Positions 1-13,100 of a stretch of DNA of 64,000 nucleotides are shown piece after piece. Position 1 is the first letter of the stretch. Each line of letters starts with the position of its first letter. The notes beneath the pieces are model-generated. The model saw only the letters and a program-made list of their open reading frames with translations. It was not told the DNA's origin and searched no databases. The position numbers were made by a program, and so were the translations under genes. Source of the stretch: Liolophura sinensis (Eukaryota; Mollusca; Polyplacophora; Chitonida; Chitonidae); the NCBI RefSeq assembly GCF_032854445.1, contig NC_088295.1:1798501-1862500 (forward strand), in the 5' to 3' direction.

Positions 1-341
1 GTATGTTTATTAAAGGGGACATACAAGGCTACTCATCTGTGAGGGCTTTCATATCAAGACATGAAGTAAAGACATGTGCCAGCCTAAAAATAGTGAGGAG
101 ATTTGGCCACCCTGGTCCGTACCGATAGGTGAAATTTTGGGTCTTGGGCCATGGACTATATGCCTCTGCAAAGTATTCTATGCAAAGTTTTAAAACCACA
201 CCTTTTCATTTTTGTGATATTTCATAAACACCATATTGCCTGTCAAAGTAAGCAAAATAGCACAGATTGAACAAATCAAACGTCTTGCCATGTTAACAAT
301 TTTAACAAATCACTCATGTTATGTTATTTCTCTGACAAGAT
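1..341. other. Unannotated flank
   Basis: AT-rich sequence with no gene or repeat that I recognise. It lies downstream of the last Stx8 exon found. Confidence 0.5.
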
Positions 342-3300
342 GATGTAGTTGTTTCTGGTTATATCACCCAAACCCTGTTTTGCCATATGTGTGTGGGGTA
401 TGAGCGACAAGTGTTTCTGGTTACATCACCCAAACCCTGTTTTGCCATATGTGTGTGGGGTATGAGCGACAAGTGTTTCTGGTTACATCACCCAAACAAT
501 GTTTTGCCATATGTGTGTGGGGTATGAGCGACAAGTGCTTCCTGTTACATCACCCAAACCCTGTTTTGCCATGTGTGTGTGCGGCATGAGAGACAAGTGT
601 TTCCAGTTACAAAACCTAAACCCTGTTTTGCCATATGTGTGTGGGGTATAAGCGACAAGTACTTCCTGTTACATCACCCAAACCCTGTTTTGCCATGTGT
701 GTGTGCGGTATGAGCTACAAGTGTTTCCTGTTACAAAACCCAAACCCTGTTTTGCCATATGTGTGTGTGTGTGTGTTATGAGCGACAAGTGTTTCCTGTT
801 ACCTCACCCAAACACTCTTTTGCCACATGTGTGCGCGTTATAAGCAAGTGTTTCCTGTTACGTCACCCAAACCCTGTTTTGCCATGTGTGTGTGTGGTAT
901 GAGCAACAAGTGTTTCCTGTTACAAAACCCAAACCCTGTTTTGCCATGTGTGTGTGCGGTATGAGCAACAAGTGTTTCCTGTTACATCACCCACACACTG
1001 TTTTGCCATGTGTGTGTGCGGTATAAGTGACAAGTGTTTCCTGTTACAAAACCCAAACCCTGTTTTGCCATGTGTGTGTGCGGTATGAGCAACAAGTGTT
1101 TCCTGTTACATCACCCAAACCCTGTTTTGCCATATGTGTGTGCGGCATGAGCAACAAAGTGTTTCAGGTTACATTACCCAAACCCTGTTTTGCCATGTGT
1201 GTGTGCGGTATGAGCAAGAAGTGTTTCCTGTTATATCACCCAAACCCTGTTTTGCCATGTGTGTGTGCGGTATGACTGACAAACTGTTACCGGTTACATC
1301 ACCCAAACCCTGTTTTGCCATGTGTGTGTGCAGTATGAGCGACAAGTGTTTCCTGTTATGTCACCCAAGCCCTGTTTTGCCATATGCGTGTGCGGTATGA
1401 GCGACAAGTGTTTCAGGTTACATCACCCAAACCTTGTTTTGCCATATGTGTGTGCAGCATGAACAACAAAGTGTTTCCTGTTACGTCACCCAAACCCTGT
1501 TTTGCCATATGTGTGGGGTATGAGCGAGAAGTGTTTCCTGTTACATCACCCAAACCCTGTTTTGCCATATGTGTGTGCGGTATGAGAGACAAGTGTTTTC
1601 TGTTACATCACCCACACACTGTTTTGCCATATGTGTGTGCGGTATGAGCTACAAGTGTTTCTGGTTACATCACCCAAACCCTGTTTTGCCATATGTGTGT
1701 GCGGCATGAGCAACAAAGTGTTTCAGGTTACATTACCCAAACCCTGTTTTGCCATATGTGTGTGCGCTATGAGCAACAAGTGTTTCCTGTTACATCACCC
1801 AAACCCTGTTTTGCCATGTGTGTGTGGGGTATGAGCGACAAGTGTTTCCTGTTACATCACCCAAACCCTGTTTTGCCATATGTGTGTGCGGTATGAGAGA
1901 CAAGTGTTTTCTGTTACATCACCCAAACCCTGTTTTGCCATATGTGTGTGCGGTATGAGCTACAAGTGTTTCTGGTTACATCACCCAAACCCTGTTTTGC
2001 CATATGTGTGTGCGGCATGAGCAACAAAGTGTTTCAGGTTACATTACCCAAACCCTGTTTTGCCATATGTGTGTGCGCTATGAGCAACAAGTGTTTCCTG
2101 TTACATCACCCAAACCCTGTTTTGCCATGTGTGTGTGGGGTATGAGCGACAAGTGTTTCTTGTTACATCACCCAAACCTTGTTTTGCCATATGTGTTTGC
2201 AGCAAGAACAACAAAGTGTTTCCTGTTACAAAACCCAAACCCTGTTTTGCCATGTGTGTGTGGGGTATGAGCGACAAGTGTTTCCGGTTACATCACCCAA
2301 ACCCTGTTTTGCCATATGTGTGGGGTATGAGCGACAAGTGTTTCCTGTTACGTCACCCAAACCCTGTTTTGCCACATGTGTGTGCTGTATGAGCGACAAG
2401 TGTTTCCTGTTACATCACCCAAACCCTGTTTTGACGTATGTGTGTGCGTTATGAGTGACAAGTGTTTCCTGTTACAAAACCCAAACACTCTTTTGCCATA
2501 TGTGTGTGTGCGGTATGAGCAACAAAGTGTTTCCTATCACAAAACCCAAACCCTGTTTTGCCATATGTGTGTGGGGTATGAGCGACAAGTGTTTCCTGTT
2601 ACAAAACCCAAACCCTGTTTTGCCATGTGTGTGTGCGGTATGAGCGACAAGTGTTTCTGGTTACATCACCCAAACCCTGTTTTGTTATATGTGTGTGCAG
2701 TATGAGCGACAAAGTGTTTCCTGTTACATCACCCAAACCCTGTTTTGCCATATGTGTGTGCGGTATGAGCGACAAGTGTTTCAGGTTACATCACCCAAAC
2801 CGTGTTTTGCCATATGTGTGTGTGTGGTATGAGCAACAAAGTGTTTCCTGTTACAAAACCCGAACCCTGTTTTACCATGTGTGTGCGGTATGAGTGACAA
2901 GTGTTTCTGGTTACATCACCCAAACCCTGTTTTGCCATATGTGTGTGCGGTATGAGTGACAAGTGTTTCTGGTTACATCACCCAAACCCTGTTTTGCCAT
3001 ATGTGTGTGCGGTATGAGCGACAAGTGTTTCTGGTTACATCACCCAAACCCTGTTTTGTCATATGTGTGTGCGGTATGAGCGACAAAGTGTTTCCTGTTA
3101 CATCACCCAAACCCTGTTTTGCCATATGTGTGTGCGGTATGAGCGACAAGTGTTTCAGGTTACATCACCCAAACCCTGTTTTGCCATATGTGTGTGCGGT
3201 ATGAGCGACAAGTGTTTCTGGTTACATCACCCAAACCCTGTTTTGCCATATGTGTGTGCGGTATGAGCGACAAAGTGTTTCTGGTTACATCACCCAAACC

Positions 3301-3405
3301 CTGTTTTGCCATGTGTGTGGGGGGTATGAGCGACAAGTGTTTCCTGTTACATCACCCAAACCCTGTTTTGCCATATGTGTGTGCGGCATGAGTGACAAGA
3401 CATTA
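342..3405 (+). repeat. Minisatellite, about 62-bp unit, about 49 copies
   Basis: Units read TTACATCACCCAAACCCTG, TTTTGCCATATGTGTGTG, then CGGTATGAGCGACAAGTG and a pyrimidine-rich joint. Copies vary (ATATG/ATGTG, CGGT/GGGT, CATCACC/AAAACCC), and several blocks recur as sets, for example about 1630-1880 and 1941-2190, which indicates multi-unit duplications. The period is not a multiple of three, so the overlapping Cys-rich open frames step between frames and are not genes. Confidence 0.95.
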
Positions 3406-3950
3406 TGTTTCCAGTTGCTCTAACACGGTGCCGCCCACTGCCTTGTACAGTACAACTCAGGCTAAAAGTCAATTGTTTACTGCTCGTATCGCACTCTGAG
3501 GTACTGAATAACGCTCCACTAGCGTGTGACAAACTCTTTACTGAGTTGTGTCAGAGACCTGCTGAGACGCGTAGGATTATCGTTGAAGGTGTGAATATAG
3601 TTCCATCTTCTGATAAATCCTAGCTAGTTTGGAAGCGAAGGTGCAGTCCCCGTGTATTCAGCTATGTGAATATATACTAGCCGTGAAAAGCTGAAAGTTT
3701 ATCTTGCTATATATAGCATAATATATCCATTATGTTATGCCATAAAAAAAATCTGACAGCAAGTATTTTATAGCAAACTCGACAAATCTTCACATAACCT
3801 TAACAAACCAACGCGGCTTTCTTGAGAATAAATCATATGCAATACTGCAAGCCTTCTGCCTACGATATCGCTCCAACACACCAGACTTGTATATGATTCT
3901 TCACAGTCATGACTTTTTGTTGTGACTTTAAAAATTACATAAAAATATTT
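3406..3950. other. Unannotated spacer
   Basis: No gene or repeat recognised between the 62-bp array and the SINE. Confidence 0.4.
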
Positions 3951-4206
3951 AATTTATTTATTTGATTGGTGTTTTACCCTGTACTTGAGTATATTGACTG
4001 ATACGATCATCTAGCATTATGGTGGGAGGAAACCTGGCAGAGCCTGGGGAAAACCCATGGCCATCGGCAGGTTGCTGGCAGACCATCCCACATACCGCCA
4101 GAGAGGAAGCCAGCAAGAGCTGGACTTGGACTCACAGCGACCTCATTGGTGAGAGGCTCCTGGGTCATTACGCTGCAATAGCACCAACTGAGCCACGGAG
4201 GCCCCG
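3951..4206 (-). mobile_element. tRNA-derived SINE, near full length
   Basis: Read on the minus strand, it begins with a tRNA-like head (A-box-like GTGGCTCAGTTGG, B-box-like GAGTCCAAGTCC), continues through the family body (CTTCCTCTC, GTGGGATGGTCTGCCAGCAA) and ends AACACCAATCAAATAAATAAA. Polymerase III box matches and the tail define the orientation. Confidence 0.85.
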
Positions 4207-6107
4207 ATATCAAAATAACATTATGTATTAATATTACTGTAAGGATTACGTCAGCCTCGTATCGAAAGAACTAAAAAAACTTCTGTTCAGGACAGAGGCA
4301 GGCATCAGTGGGCTGCAGACTTTTCACTGTAGGCTACTTCTGGTTGACAGACATGTAGGCCTGACTCACCAGCTATGTGTGTTTTCAACCAGTAACCCCA
4401 AATGGATGGTGTATTTATTTGTATTTGACAGGTGTGTTAACAAGGTTTTTAATATTAGCTTACATTAATGATTGTGTACAGACATAATTACAACATGCCT
4501 ATTGTTCTTCAATCTTGGCAGAGTGTCACAGCTGGACACTAACACTGCATGAGTTCTTCTCCCAAGTCTCTGTGTGAAACTTCTGAGTACTCTAATTAAG
4601 CATACAATTATCCACTTTGCTGTTGCTGCTAACACCCATGATATTTTTTACACAAATATAGTAGGGCCTATACATCAAAACATTACTGCCCAAAGCGGGA
4701 AAAAAAACACCAACTTGTAAACATATGTTATTGGTACAAGTATGAACTATTCACATACATTTTGCTTCAACTTTTACTCCAGTTCACAAATCAAATTTGA
4801 TATCAGATCTCATCTGGGTGTTGGTTCAAATAATGTATTGTTAAGCATAAATTAACAGAGTGGAATTATTTCCATGAAGGCATTTTGTAGTCAAAGGGAG
4901 TCGGTAAATAAAATATTTCAGGCAGGCTACACTGCGTCTGGTAAGCCAAGAACTGAAATAAAGTGTATTATTGCAAATGGAAAATTATTTCTTTTTCTGT
5001 GAGAAAACTTTTCCTTCGTGCGTGTGCTCTGTGGGTGTTTTTCCAACAGGGTTTGGTACAAACTACAAATTCTCCACAAAGTTATATTGTACAGACAAAA
5101 TTTAACTTGTCCTGTATCGTGTTTTTCATTTATTCCACGTTTGTACGTGAAATTCAGATTGTGACACTTCTTTGTTGTTGTTGTTGAACATCATGTAAGC
5201 ATCAAAGTGTCACTTTTGTCTGTTAAATTACTGAGTGGCAAACAACTGTTCACTGGCAAATGACACAACAGGGAAAACCTTCCACAGAAAAATCGACAGA
5301 TATTTGTCCACTTTTAAGGGAGACGAAGAAGAAAGGAGATGAACTGCTAATTTTAGCCTTTGTGGTGATCCATAAGACTCACTCGTAAATCACTACTTTA
5401 AAAGAAGATTGCCACGATGCAGTCAAAAAGACACACATCGGATATTTTAATTCAGTTTCATGTATGGTGTTGGCCTTTCAAAAATTCTGTGAAATCATTC
5501 TAGCAAAGACCTAAATTTTCGGTTGTCAATTTTCCATTGCCAGCACGTATGGGCGTAACAACGCTCAGCCACGTGTGTGTGATCAGTTACAGCGGATGGA
5601 TCACTGACTGTGCAGGTGAGACCTCTGGGATCATGCTAATCTCCTGCCTGGTTTTGACTTTTAGTCTGAGCTGTACTGTACATGTAACAATTACAGGTTA
5701 AAAGCTGATTTACAGATGCTTAGGCCTGTTTCCATCCCTCTTCCTGAATAACTCAAATTATGATTTGTCTTCTTTTAGCTAAACTTTTGTAGGTCACAGG
5801 TACAGTGGGCTATCAAATTAACAGCCGGCAATTCATCACTGACACACCCCAAATACATGTGTGTTATGGGAACCACATGTCTGCTGCAGAACTACCTGTT
5901 ACACAGGCCTTTCACATGACACACAGGTATACATGTAAATGTTTGTACATTTACTGTTGTTTATTAACTGCCAACTCAAAATACGTGTAGATCCCAAAAG
6001 ATGGATCTACACGTATATAATCTCTGACCAAGGTCTGTATTGAACCCTAACATGTTTGCCCGGTGGTTTGAGAAGGGCACTTGTCAATGACGTGCTCACT
6101 TCTCTCA
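4207..6107. other. Unannotated spacer
   Basis: AT-rich non-coding sequence. Apart from the hairpin at 5981-6016 I recognise nothing. The missing Stx8 anchor exon could be here but was not seen. Confidence 0.4.
5981..6016. repeat. Perfect 14-bp inverted repeat
   Basis: ATACGTGTAGATCC at 5981-5994 pairs with GGATCTACACGTAT at 6003-6016 around an 8-base loop. There is no T-tract or gene context to make it a terminator. Confidence 0.8.
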
Positions 6108-8523
6108 GGGTCGTACTAGTGGAGCAGACCACTAACCACTGCTATACCTGCAAACTTTGCGTGTGGGGCGTGTGTGACACAGGTCGTACTAGTGGAGCAG
6201 ACCACTAACCACTGCTATAAGTGCAAACTTTGCGTGTGGGGGCGTGTGTGACACAGGTTGTACTAGTGGAGTAGACCACTAACCACTGCTATACCTGCAA
6301 ACTTTGCGTGTGGGGCGTGTGTGACACAGGTCGTACTAGTGGAGCAGACCACTAACCACTGCTATAAGTGCAAACTTTGCATGTGGGGCGTGTGTGACAC
6401 AGGTCGTACTAGTTGAGCAGACCACTAACCACTGCTATACCAGCAAACTTTGCGTGTGGGGCGTGTGTGACACAGGTCGTACTAGTGGAGCAGACCACTA
6501 ACCACTGCTATACCTGCAAACTTTGCGTGTGGGGCGTGTGTGACACCGGTCGTACTAGTGAAGCAGACCACTAACCACTGCTATACCTGCAAACTTTGTG
6601 TGTAGGGCGTGTGTGACACAGGTCGTACTAGTTGAGCAGACCACTAACCACTGCTACACCTGCAAACTTTGCGTGTGGGGCGTGTGTGACACAGGTCGTA
6701 CAAGTGGAGTAGACCACTAACCACTGCTATACCTGCAAACTTTGCGTGTGGGGCGTGTGTGACACAGGTCGTACTAGTGGAGTAGACCACTAACCACTGC
6801 TATACCTGCAAACTTTGTGTGTGGGGAGTGTGTGACACAGGTCGTACTAGTGGAGTAGACCACTAACCACTGCTATACCTGCAAACTTTGCGTGTGGGGC
6901 GTGTGTGACACAGGTCGTACTAGTTGAGCAGACCACTAACCACTGCTATACCTGCAAACTTTGCGTGTGGGGCGTGTGTGACACAGGTCGTACTAGTTGA
7001 GCAGACCACTAACCACTGCTATGCCAGCAAACTTTGCGTGTGGAGCGTGTGTGACACAGGTCGTACTATTTGAGCAGACCACTAACCACTGCTATACCTG
7101 CAAACTTTGTGTGTGGGGCGTGTGTGACACAGGTCGTACTAGTGAAGTAGACCACTATAACCACTGCTATACCTGCAAACTTTGCGTGTGGGGCGTGTGT
7201 GAAACAGGTCGTACTAGTGGAGCAGACCACTAACCACTGCTATACCTGCAAACTTTGCGTGTGGGGCGTGTGTGACACAGGTTGTACTAGTGGAGTAGAC
7301 CACTAACCACTGCTATACCTGCAAACTTTGCGTGTGGGGCGTGTGTGACACAGGTCGTACTAGTGGAGTAGACCACTAACCACTGCTATACCTGCAAACT
7401 TTGCGTGTGGGGCGTGTGTGACACAGGTCGTACTAGTGAAGTAGACCACTATAACCACTGGTATACCTGCAAACTTTGCGTGTGGGGCATGTGTGACACA
7501 GGTCGTACTAGTGAAGTAGACCACTATAACCACTGCTATACCTGCAAACTTTGTGTGTAGGGCGTGTGTGAAACAGGTCGTACTAGTGGAGTAGACCACT
7601 AACCACTGCTATACCTGCAAACTTTGCGTGTGGGGCGTGTGTGAAACAGGTCGTACTAGTGGAGTAGACCACTAACCACTGCTATACCTGCAAACTTTGC
7701 GTGTGGGGCGTGTGTGAAACAGGTCGTACAAGTGGAGTAGACCACTATAACCACCGCTATACCTGCAAAATTTACGTGTGGGGCGTGTGTGACACAGGTC
7801 GTACTAGTTGAGTAGACCACTAACCACTGCTATACCAGCAAACTTTGTGTGTGGGGCATGTGTGACACAGGTCGTACTAGTGGAGTAGACCACTAACCAC
7901 TGCTATACCAGCAAACTTTGCATGTGGGGCGTGTGTGACACAGGTCGTACTAGTTGAGTAGACCACTAACCACTGCTATACCTGCAAACTTTGTGTGTGG
8001 GGCATGTGTGACACAGGTCGTACTAGTGGAGTAGACCACTAACCACTGCTATACCTGCAAACTTTGTGTGTGGGGAGTGTGGTGACATAGGTCGTACCAG
8101 TGGAGCAGACCACTAACCACTGCTATACCTGCAAACTTTGCGTGTGGGACGTGTGTGACACAGGTCGTACTAGTGGAGCAGACCTCTAACCACTGCTATA
8201 CCTGCAAACTTTGTGTGTGGGGAGTGTGTGACACAGGTCGTACTAGTGGAGTAGAGCACTAACCACTGCTATACCTGCAAACTTTGCGTGTGGGGCGTGT
8301 GTGACACAGGTCGTACTAGTGGAGTAGACCACTAACCACTGCTATACCTACAAACTTTGTGTGTGGGGCGTGTGTGACACAGGTCGTACTAGTGGAGTAG
8401 ACCACTAACCACTGCTAAACCTGCAAACTTTGTGTGTGGGGAGTGTGTGACACAGGTCGTACTAGTTGAGCAGACCACTAACCACTGCTATACCTGCAAA
8501 TTTCGCGTGTGGGGCGTGTGTGA
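6108..8523 (+). repeat. Minisatellite, 73-bp unit, about 33 copies
   Basis: Each unit carries GGTCGTACTAGTGGAGCAGA, CCACTAACCACTGCTATACC and GCGTGTGGGGCGTGTGTGAC. Variants include GTGAAG/GTTGAG/GTGGAGTAG and CTGCAAA/CAGCAAA. One-base and three-base length changes shift the frame, so the small open frames on both strands are not genes. Confidence 0.95.
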
Positions 8524-10082
8524 CAAGAGGTGACGGAATTTCATGACACAAAACACGAAAGCGCCTCATCAACCCTAAAATGCAAAGAGTAGTGGAAGAT
8601 GAGGAGCCTTGAAAATTCTTTGTCCAAGGCTGGTCCTGAACCCACATCAGGTCATCTAGTATAGCCTGCTTCTCCTGACAATGATGTTTACGAATAATTT
8701 CTATATCTGACTGAAATTACTGGCCATGTTGTTTTGAAAAGAAATAATTCTGAGCAAATGGAGAAAAAAAAATGCCAGGGGGATACAACATTAAATTTGA
8801 TTTCACAGAAATGAGACATAGATCAGGGGAGACTACTTCTGGTTCCTGTGGTGAGACTGGTGAGCAGAGTCCTATGAGACCACCTGCTTACTGCCCTCGT
8901 GGGCATATAAATTTATGTCAGTCTCTGTCCCACACAGTAACAAATTCTCCTGGAGAATCACAGCAAAATGACCACCCTCCACGTAATAGCTTGTGACACC
9001 TCATCGATCACAAAATCTCCTGATAAACAAACTGTTTTGTCTTAGAAGCTACACGTAAAGTGATATAAACTTCCATGCATTTTTCAGTTTCAGTTTTTCA
9101 CCTACTCAAACAGCCAAAATGCAGCAGACAACAAATCTGCATGGTGTAGGGTGTACACTGTGCGCTCCAAAAGTTGACGAGTTCTTCAGGCCTATTAAGT
9201 TTTAACTTTTTTTAATGTATATATTTCATTGTTGCTTCATGCCATACACAGGAATTTTTCGCTTGTTCGACGGCAGTCAGATAGTGGTCAGATTTATGGG
9301 TGGAGGAAACTACCGACCTCCTGTCATCACGCGAGTGAGACGTGGGTTATGCTGGCAAAGTTGAAACGTACGCTATGGTTTAAAATCACATCTTCTTCAA
9401 AAGGAACAGCTCTAGTACATGATGATGACTGGACTTAAAGTATGGCTCTACAACAGTGATGTAAAGTCTACATTTATTGAAAATATCATCCTCGTGTGGC
9501 CGTGCAGCCATTAATCAGTTGTGGCTGCAGTTTCAGTGTCAGGTAAGTTTTCAAACCAGCAGTGAACATTGGTCATGGCGCACCAGTAGAAATTAATGAT
9601 GAAACTACTGATGACTGTCGTGCGTGTGTGAGCGCCGAATATGTATGCTATTTTTTACTACTGACATTCAGAAGATGGGAAGACAAAAGACGCCGGGTTC
9701 ATGGATATGGTAGGCCTAAATTTCGGATTCATGCAACAAATTTATTCGACCCTGAGTGAGACGAGATCAGATCATAAACTGTATGGGACTGATCAATATG
9801 TTCACATTCATCTGCATGACCTTGTGACCATAAGGTTGCTTACGGGACAAAGTATTATTTTCATTGAGTTTTAATAAATGCTGCGATGATGTGGTGTTAA
9901 CCATGCTGGATACGCAAAACACATTTATTTGGGAGCCGCGATCGAAATTTTGCAGTTTTGAAAATTACACAATTTTTATAGGTTATAAAGACCACATTGA
10001 TCACTGTGTCAGTTAATGAACACATGTACTTCTCTCCTATTACAAGTTTATGTATCAGAGTTTGAAAAAGAGCAGGACTTAC
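8524..10082. other. Unannotated spacer after Stx8 exon 7
   Basis: No gene seen. I looked on the minus strand for a short exon coding a hydrophobic tail and found none that is convincing. A segment at about 8826-8850 resembles 62536-62560. Confidence 0.4.
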
Positions 10083-10184
10083 AGCATGTGTTTGACTTCC
10101 TGTCCACGATGGCTATGTGTCGAGTCTCTTTGAGCAGACGTTCACCGGTCTGGTCCGTGTGGTCGATAATATCGTCTAGTAAAT
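10083..10184 (-). CDS. Stx8: Stx8 exon 7 (SNARE motif, second half)
   Basis: It encodes residues 180-213 (DLLDDIIDHTDQTGERLL to DRKSNTC), the C-terminal layers of the SNARE helix up to the membrane anchor. The acceptor is TTTGTGTCAG and the donor is GTAAGT in phase 1. A 22-bp minisatellite starts only about 20 bp on the intron side of the acceptor. Confidence 0.94.
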
Positions 10185-13100
10185 CTGACACAAATAGAAC
10201 ATAACAGTGGCTGAACAAACAGTCAACAGTGGCTGAACAGTCAACAGTAGCTGAACAAACAGTCATGAGTGGCTGAGCAAACTGTCAACAGTGGATGAAC
10301 AAACTGTCAACAGTGGCTGAACAGTCATTAGTGGCTGAACAAACAGTCATGAGTGACTGAACAAAAAGTCATGAGTGGCTGAACAAACAGTCATGAGTGG
10401 CTGAACAAACAGTCAACAGTGGCTGAACAAACAGTCAACAGTGGCTGAACAAACAGTCATGAGTGGCTGAGCAAACTGTCAACAGTGGCTGAAAAAACTG
10501 TCAACAACAGTCAACAGTGGCTGAACAGTCAACAGTAGCTGAACAAACAGTCATGAGTGGCTGAGCAAACTGTCAACAGTGGCTGAACAAACTGTCAACA
10601 GTGGCTGAACAGTCATGAGTGGCTGAACAAACAGTCAACAGTGGCTGAACAAACAGTCAACAGTGGCTGAGCAGACAGTCAACAGTGGCTGAGCAAACAG
10701 TCAACAGTGGCTGAAAAAACTGTCAACAGTGGCTGAGCAGACAGTCAACAGTGGCTGAACAAACAGTCAACAGTGGCTGAAAAAAACTGTCAACAGTAGC
10801 TGAACAAACAGTCACAGAAAACTAGTGGAAAAAGCTTATACATATACATGGGAGATTTAGACTTGATATGATATGATCATGCAGAAAGGTATGAAATTCA
10901 GTTGACCACAATAATCTCTAACGTTTTGCTTAAGAAAACTTATACCGTAAGTATGTAATATAAAAAAACACCAGCAGAGTCTCTCTGACATTATTAAGTG
11001 AAAAGTTTCGGTCCAGACAGAGAGTCTCTATGCAGAAGCGAAGTCAGCCATGTGCTGTCCATGACCAGCTGTAGTAATACTCACTCTGTTTCCTCCCACC
11101 ACAATGCTGACTGCTGTTGTGGAAGTGAAGTATTCTTATGGTGTAAAACACCATCAAGTGAGTAAAAAGTACTACTCACCATTCTGAGCATCCACTTCAT
11201 CTCCTATATCTAATGCCATCTGTTTCTGTCTGGCGATCGCATTTGATAACACATCCAAGCCCTGGTCTTGTTCTGTTCACAGACACACACAATAATCACT
11301 AAAATGGTTGACCAGCTCAAACAATATTATAAATGCTACATATAGATGTTTTCCTGTTATTGCTATGTGATATTTCCTTTCTTTACCTATTTAGTACATT
11401 ACACATTAAACACAGCAAACTTTGGCACACTATTTGACCTGGGAAAACTAGAAACATATGAACCAAGCCACAATAACTCTTCTGCTTATCTCAGTTTTCA
11501 GCTGATTAGTGCACTAGCGCAGCGTAATGACCCACGAGCCTCTCACCAATGCGGTCACTCTGAGTTCAACTCATGCTGGCTTCCTCTCCGGCCGTATGTG
11601 GGAAGGTCTGTCAGAAACCTGTGGATCGCCGTGGGTTCCCCCCATCGACTCTGCCCGGTTTCCCACCATAATGCTGGCCACCGTCGTACAAGTGAAATAT
11701 TCTTGAGTACAGGGTAAAACACCAATCAAAAAAAAAAAAATAAATAAGTATTTCAGTTTTATTTGGAACATCTGTAAGCTGTACACAATTACTGACAAAC
11801 AGACAAGTACACTGTGCACAGGTGAGAATCACTGTTTACATACCCCTGATGATGGACTGTTGTTGTTGTCTTATGTCCTGACTGGTGACACCCCTGTATT
11901 CCTCCGGCTCTTCCTGCCCTATGCCCCAGGCATTGTATCCAGATTGTGAGGTCCCTGTACCCAGCAGGGAGTACCTAAGAACACAAATAATAACTCATTC
12001 ACCAGCCCAGTGAGAAAGTAGAAATGCAGCAGGAAACCAATTCTCAAAGCACTTCATTCCTTGAATGATTGTTTATGTCTCAGGCAGTGTTAGGTCACAT
12101 TCAGGGGAACTAACTCTGAAGGCTTTGTGGTGAGAGTACACTCCCTTGAATGTGATCCATCTCCAGTTAAAATATTAGAGACATATTGCCAACTGCAATC
12201 CATTGGCGAGTGTTGCATTGTGGTAAACTTCACACTCTCACTTGCATGCTATCTCATCTCGCGGACAGTTTTACACCAGTGACACATTTCCCGTTGTAAT
12301 TCTCTCAACTGAGAGATTTATTTACGAGTCAAATGTAACTCATTTTTGTATTTAGCTGAACCAATTCAAAAATTCTGAATTTCTTTTGGCGGTATGTCTC
12401 TTTATCATTCTCACCTACATGTAATAACTGGAAAATTTTTTGAACACATGATGCTATATCCACACTTTTCACATTTATAAATCATTGCAAGAAATCATTT
12501 AATTGATGATTCAACTAAGAAACCAATTACATACTCTCAGTAGATGTACAATTCCCTGGCTTTATTTATTTATTTCATTGTTTTTTTTTTTTATGCTGTA
12601 CTCAAGAATATTTCACTTACATGACAGCGACCAAAATTATGGTGGGAGGAAACCTCTCATAGCCCAGGGAAAACCCACAGCTATCTGCAGGTTGCTAGAA
12701 GACCTTCACTCAAACGACTGGAGAGGAAGCCAGCATGAGCTGGACTTGAACTCATGGAGACCGCATTGGTGGGAGGCTCCTGGGTCATTGCGCCGCACTG
12801 GCATGCCAACCCCCTCGGCCAAGGAGACCTCTCCCTGGCTTAGCTAACTTCCTGAATCTAACAACATATGCACAATTTAGGAATACACCATATTCACAAT
12901 TACAAGGCACCGGTAAAGCTACTGTTACATTGCAGACATGACTGGTAGCACGTGAAACTGTTGTTACATTGCAGATATGACTGGTAGCATGTGAAGCTGT
13001 TGTTATAATGCAGATATGACTGGTAGCATGTGAAACTGTTGTTACACTGCAGATATGACTGGTAGCACGTGAAGCTGTTGTTACATTGCAGATATGACTG

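Noticed and set aside
342-3405. Cysteine-rich small open frames that might look like secreted peptides
   Set aside because: They are overlapping frame-shifted readings of a 62-bp minisatellite; each spans only three to five units and ends at the same unit-derived stops.
342-8523. Possible CRISPR-like arrays
   Set aside because: Units are contiguous without unique spacers, and the genomic context is eukaryotic.
8826-8950. Possible repeat shared with the fringe 3' region at 62536-62600
   Set aside because: The common part is short (GGGGAGACTACTTYTGGTTCC) and the rest does not align by eye; too weak to call an element.
9061-9200. Candidate Stx8 last exon on the minus strand
   Set aside because: An acceptor-like CATGCAG is followed by only about eleven weakly hydrophobic codons before a stop, too short for a membrane anchor.
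11346-11717. 123-codon open frame
   Set aside because: Its second half is a SINE (tRNA-like head and body); the first half has no recognisable similarity.
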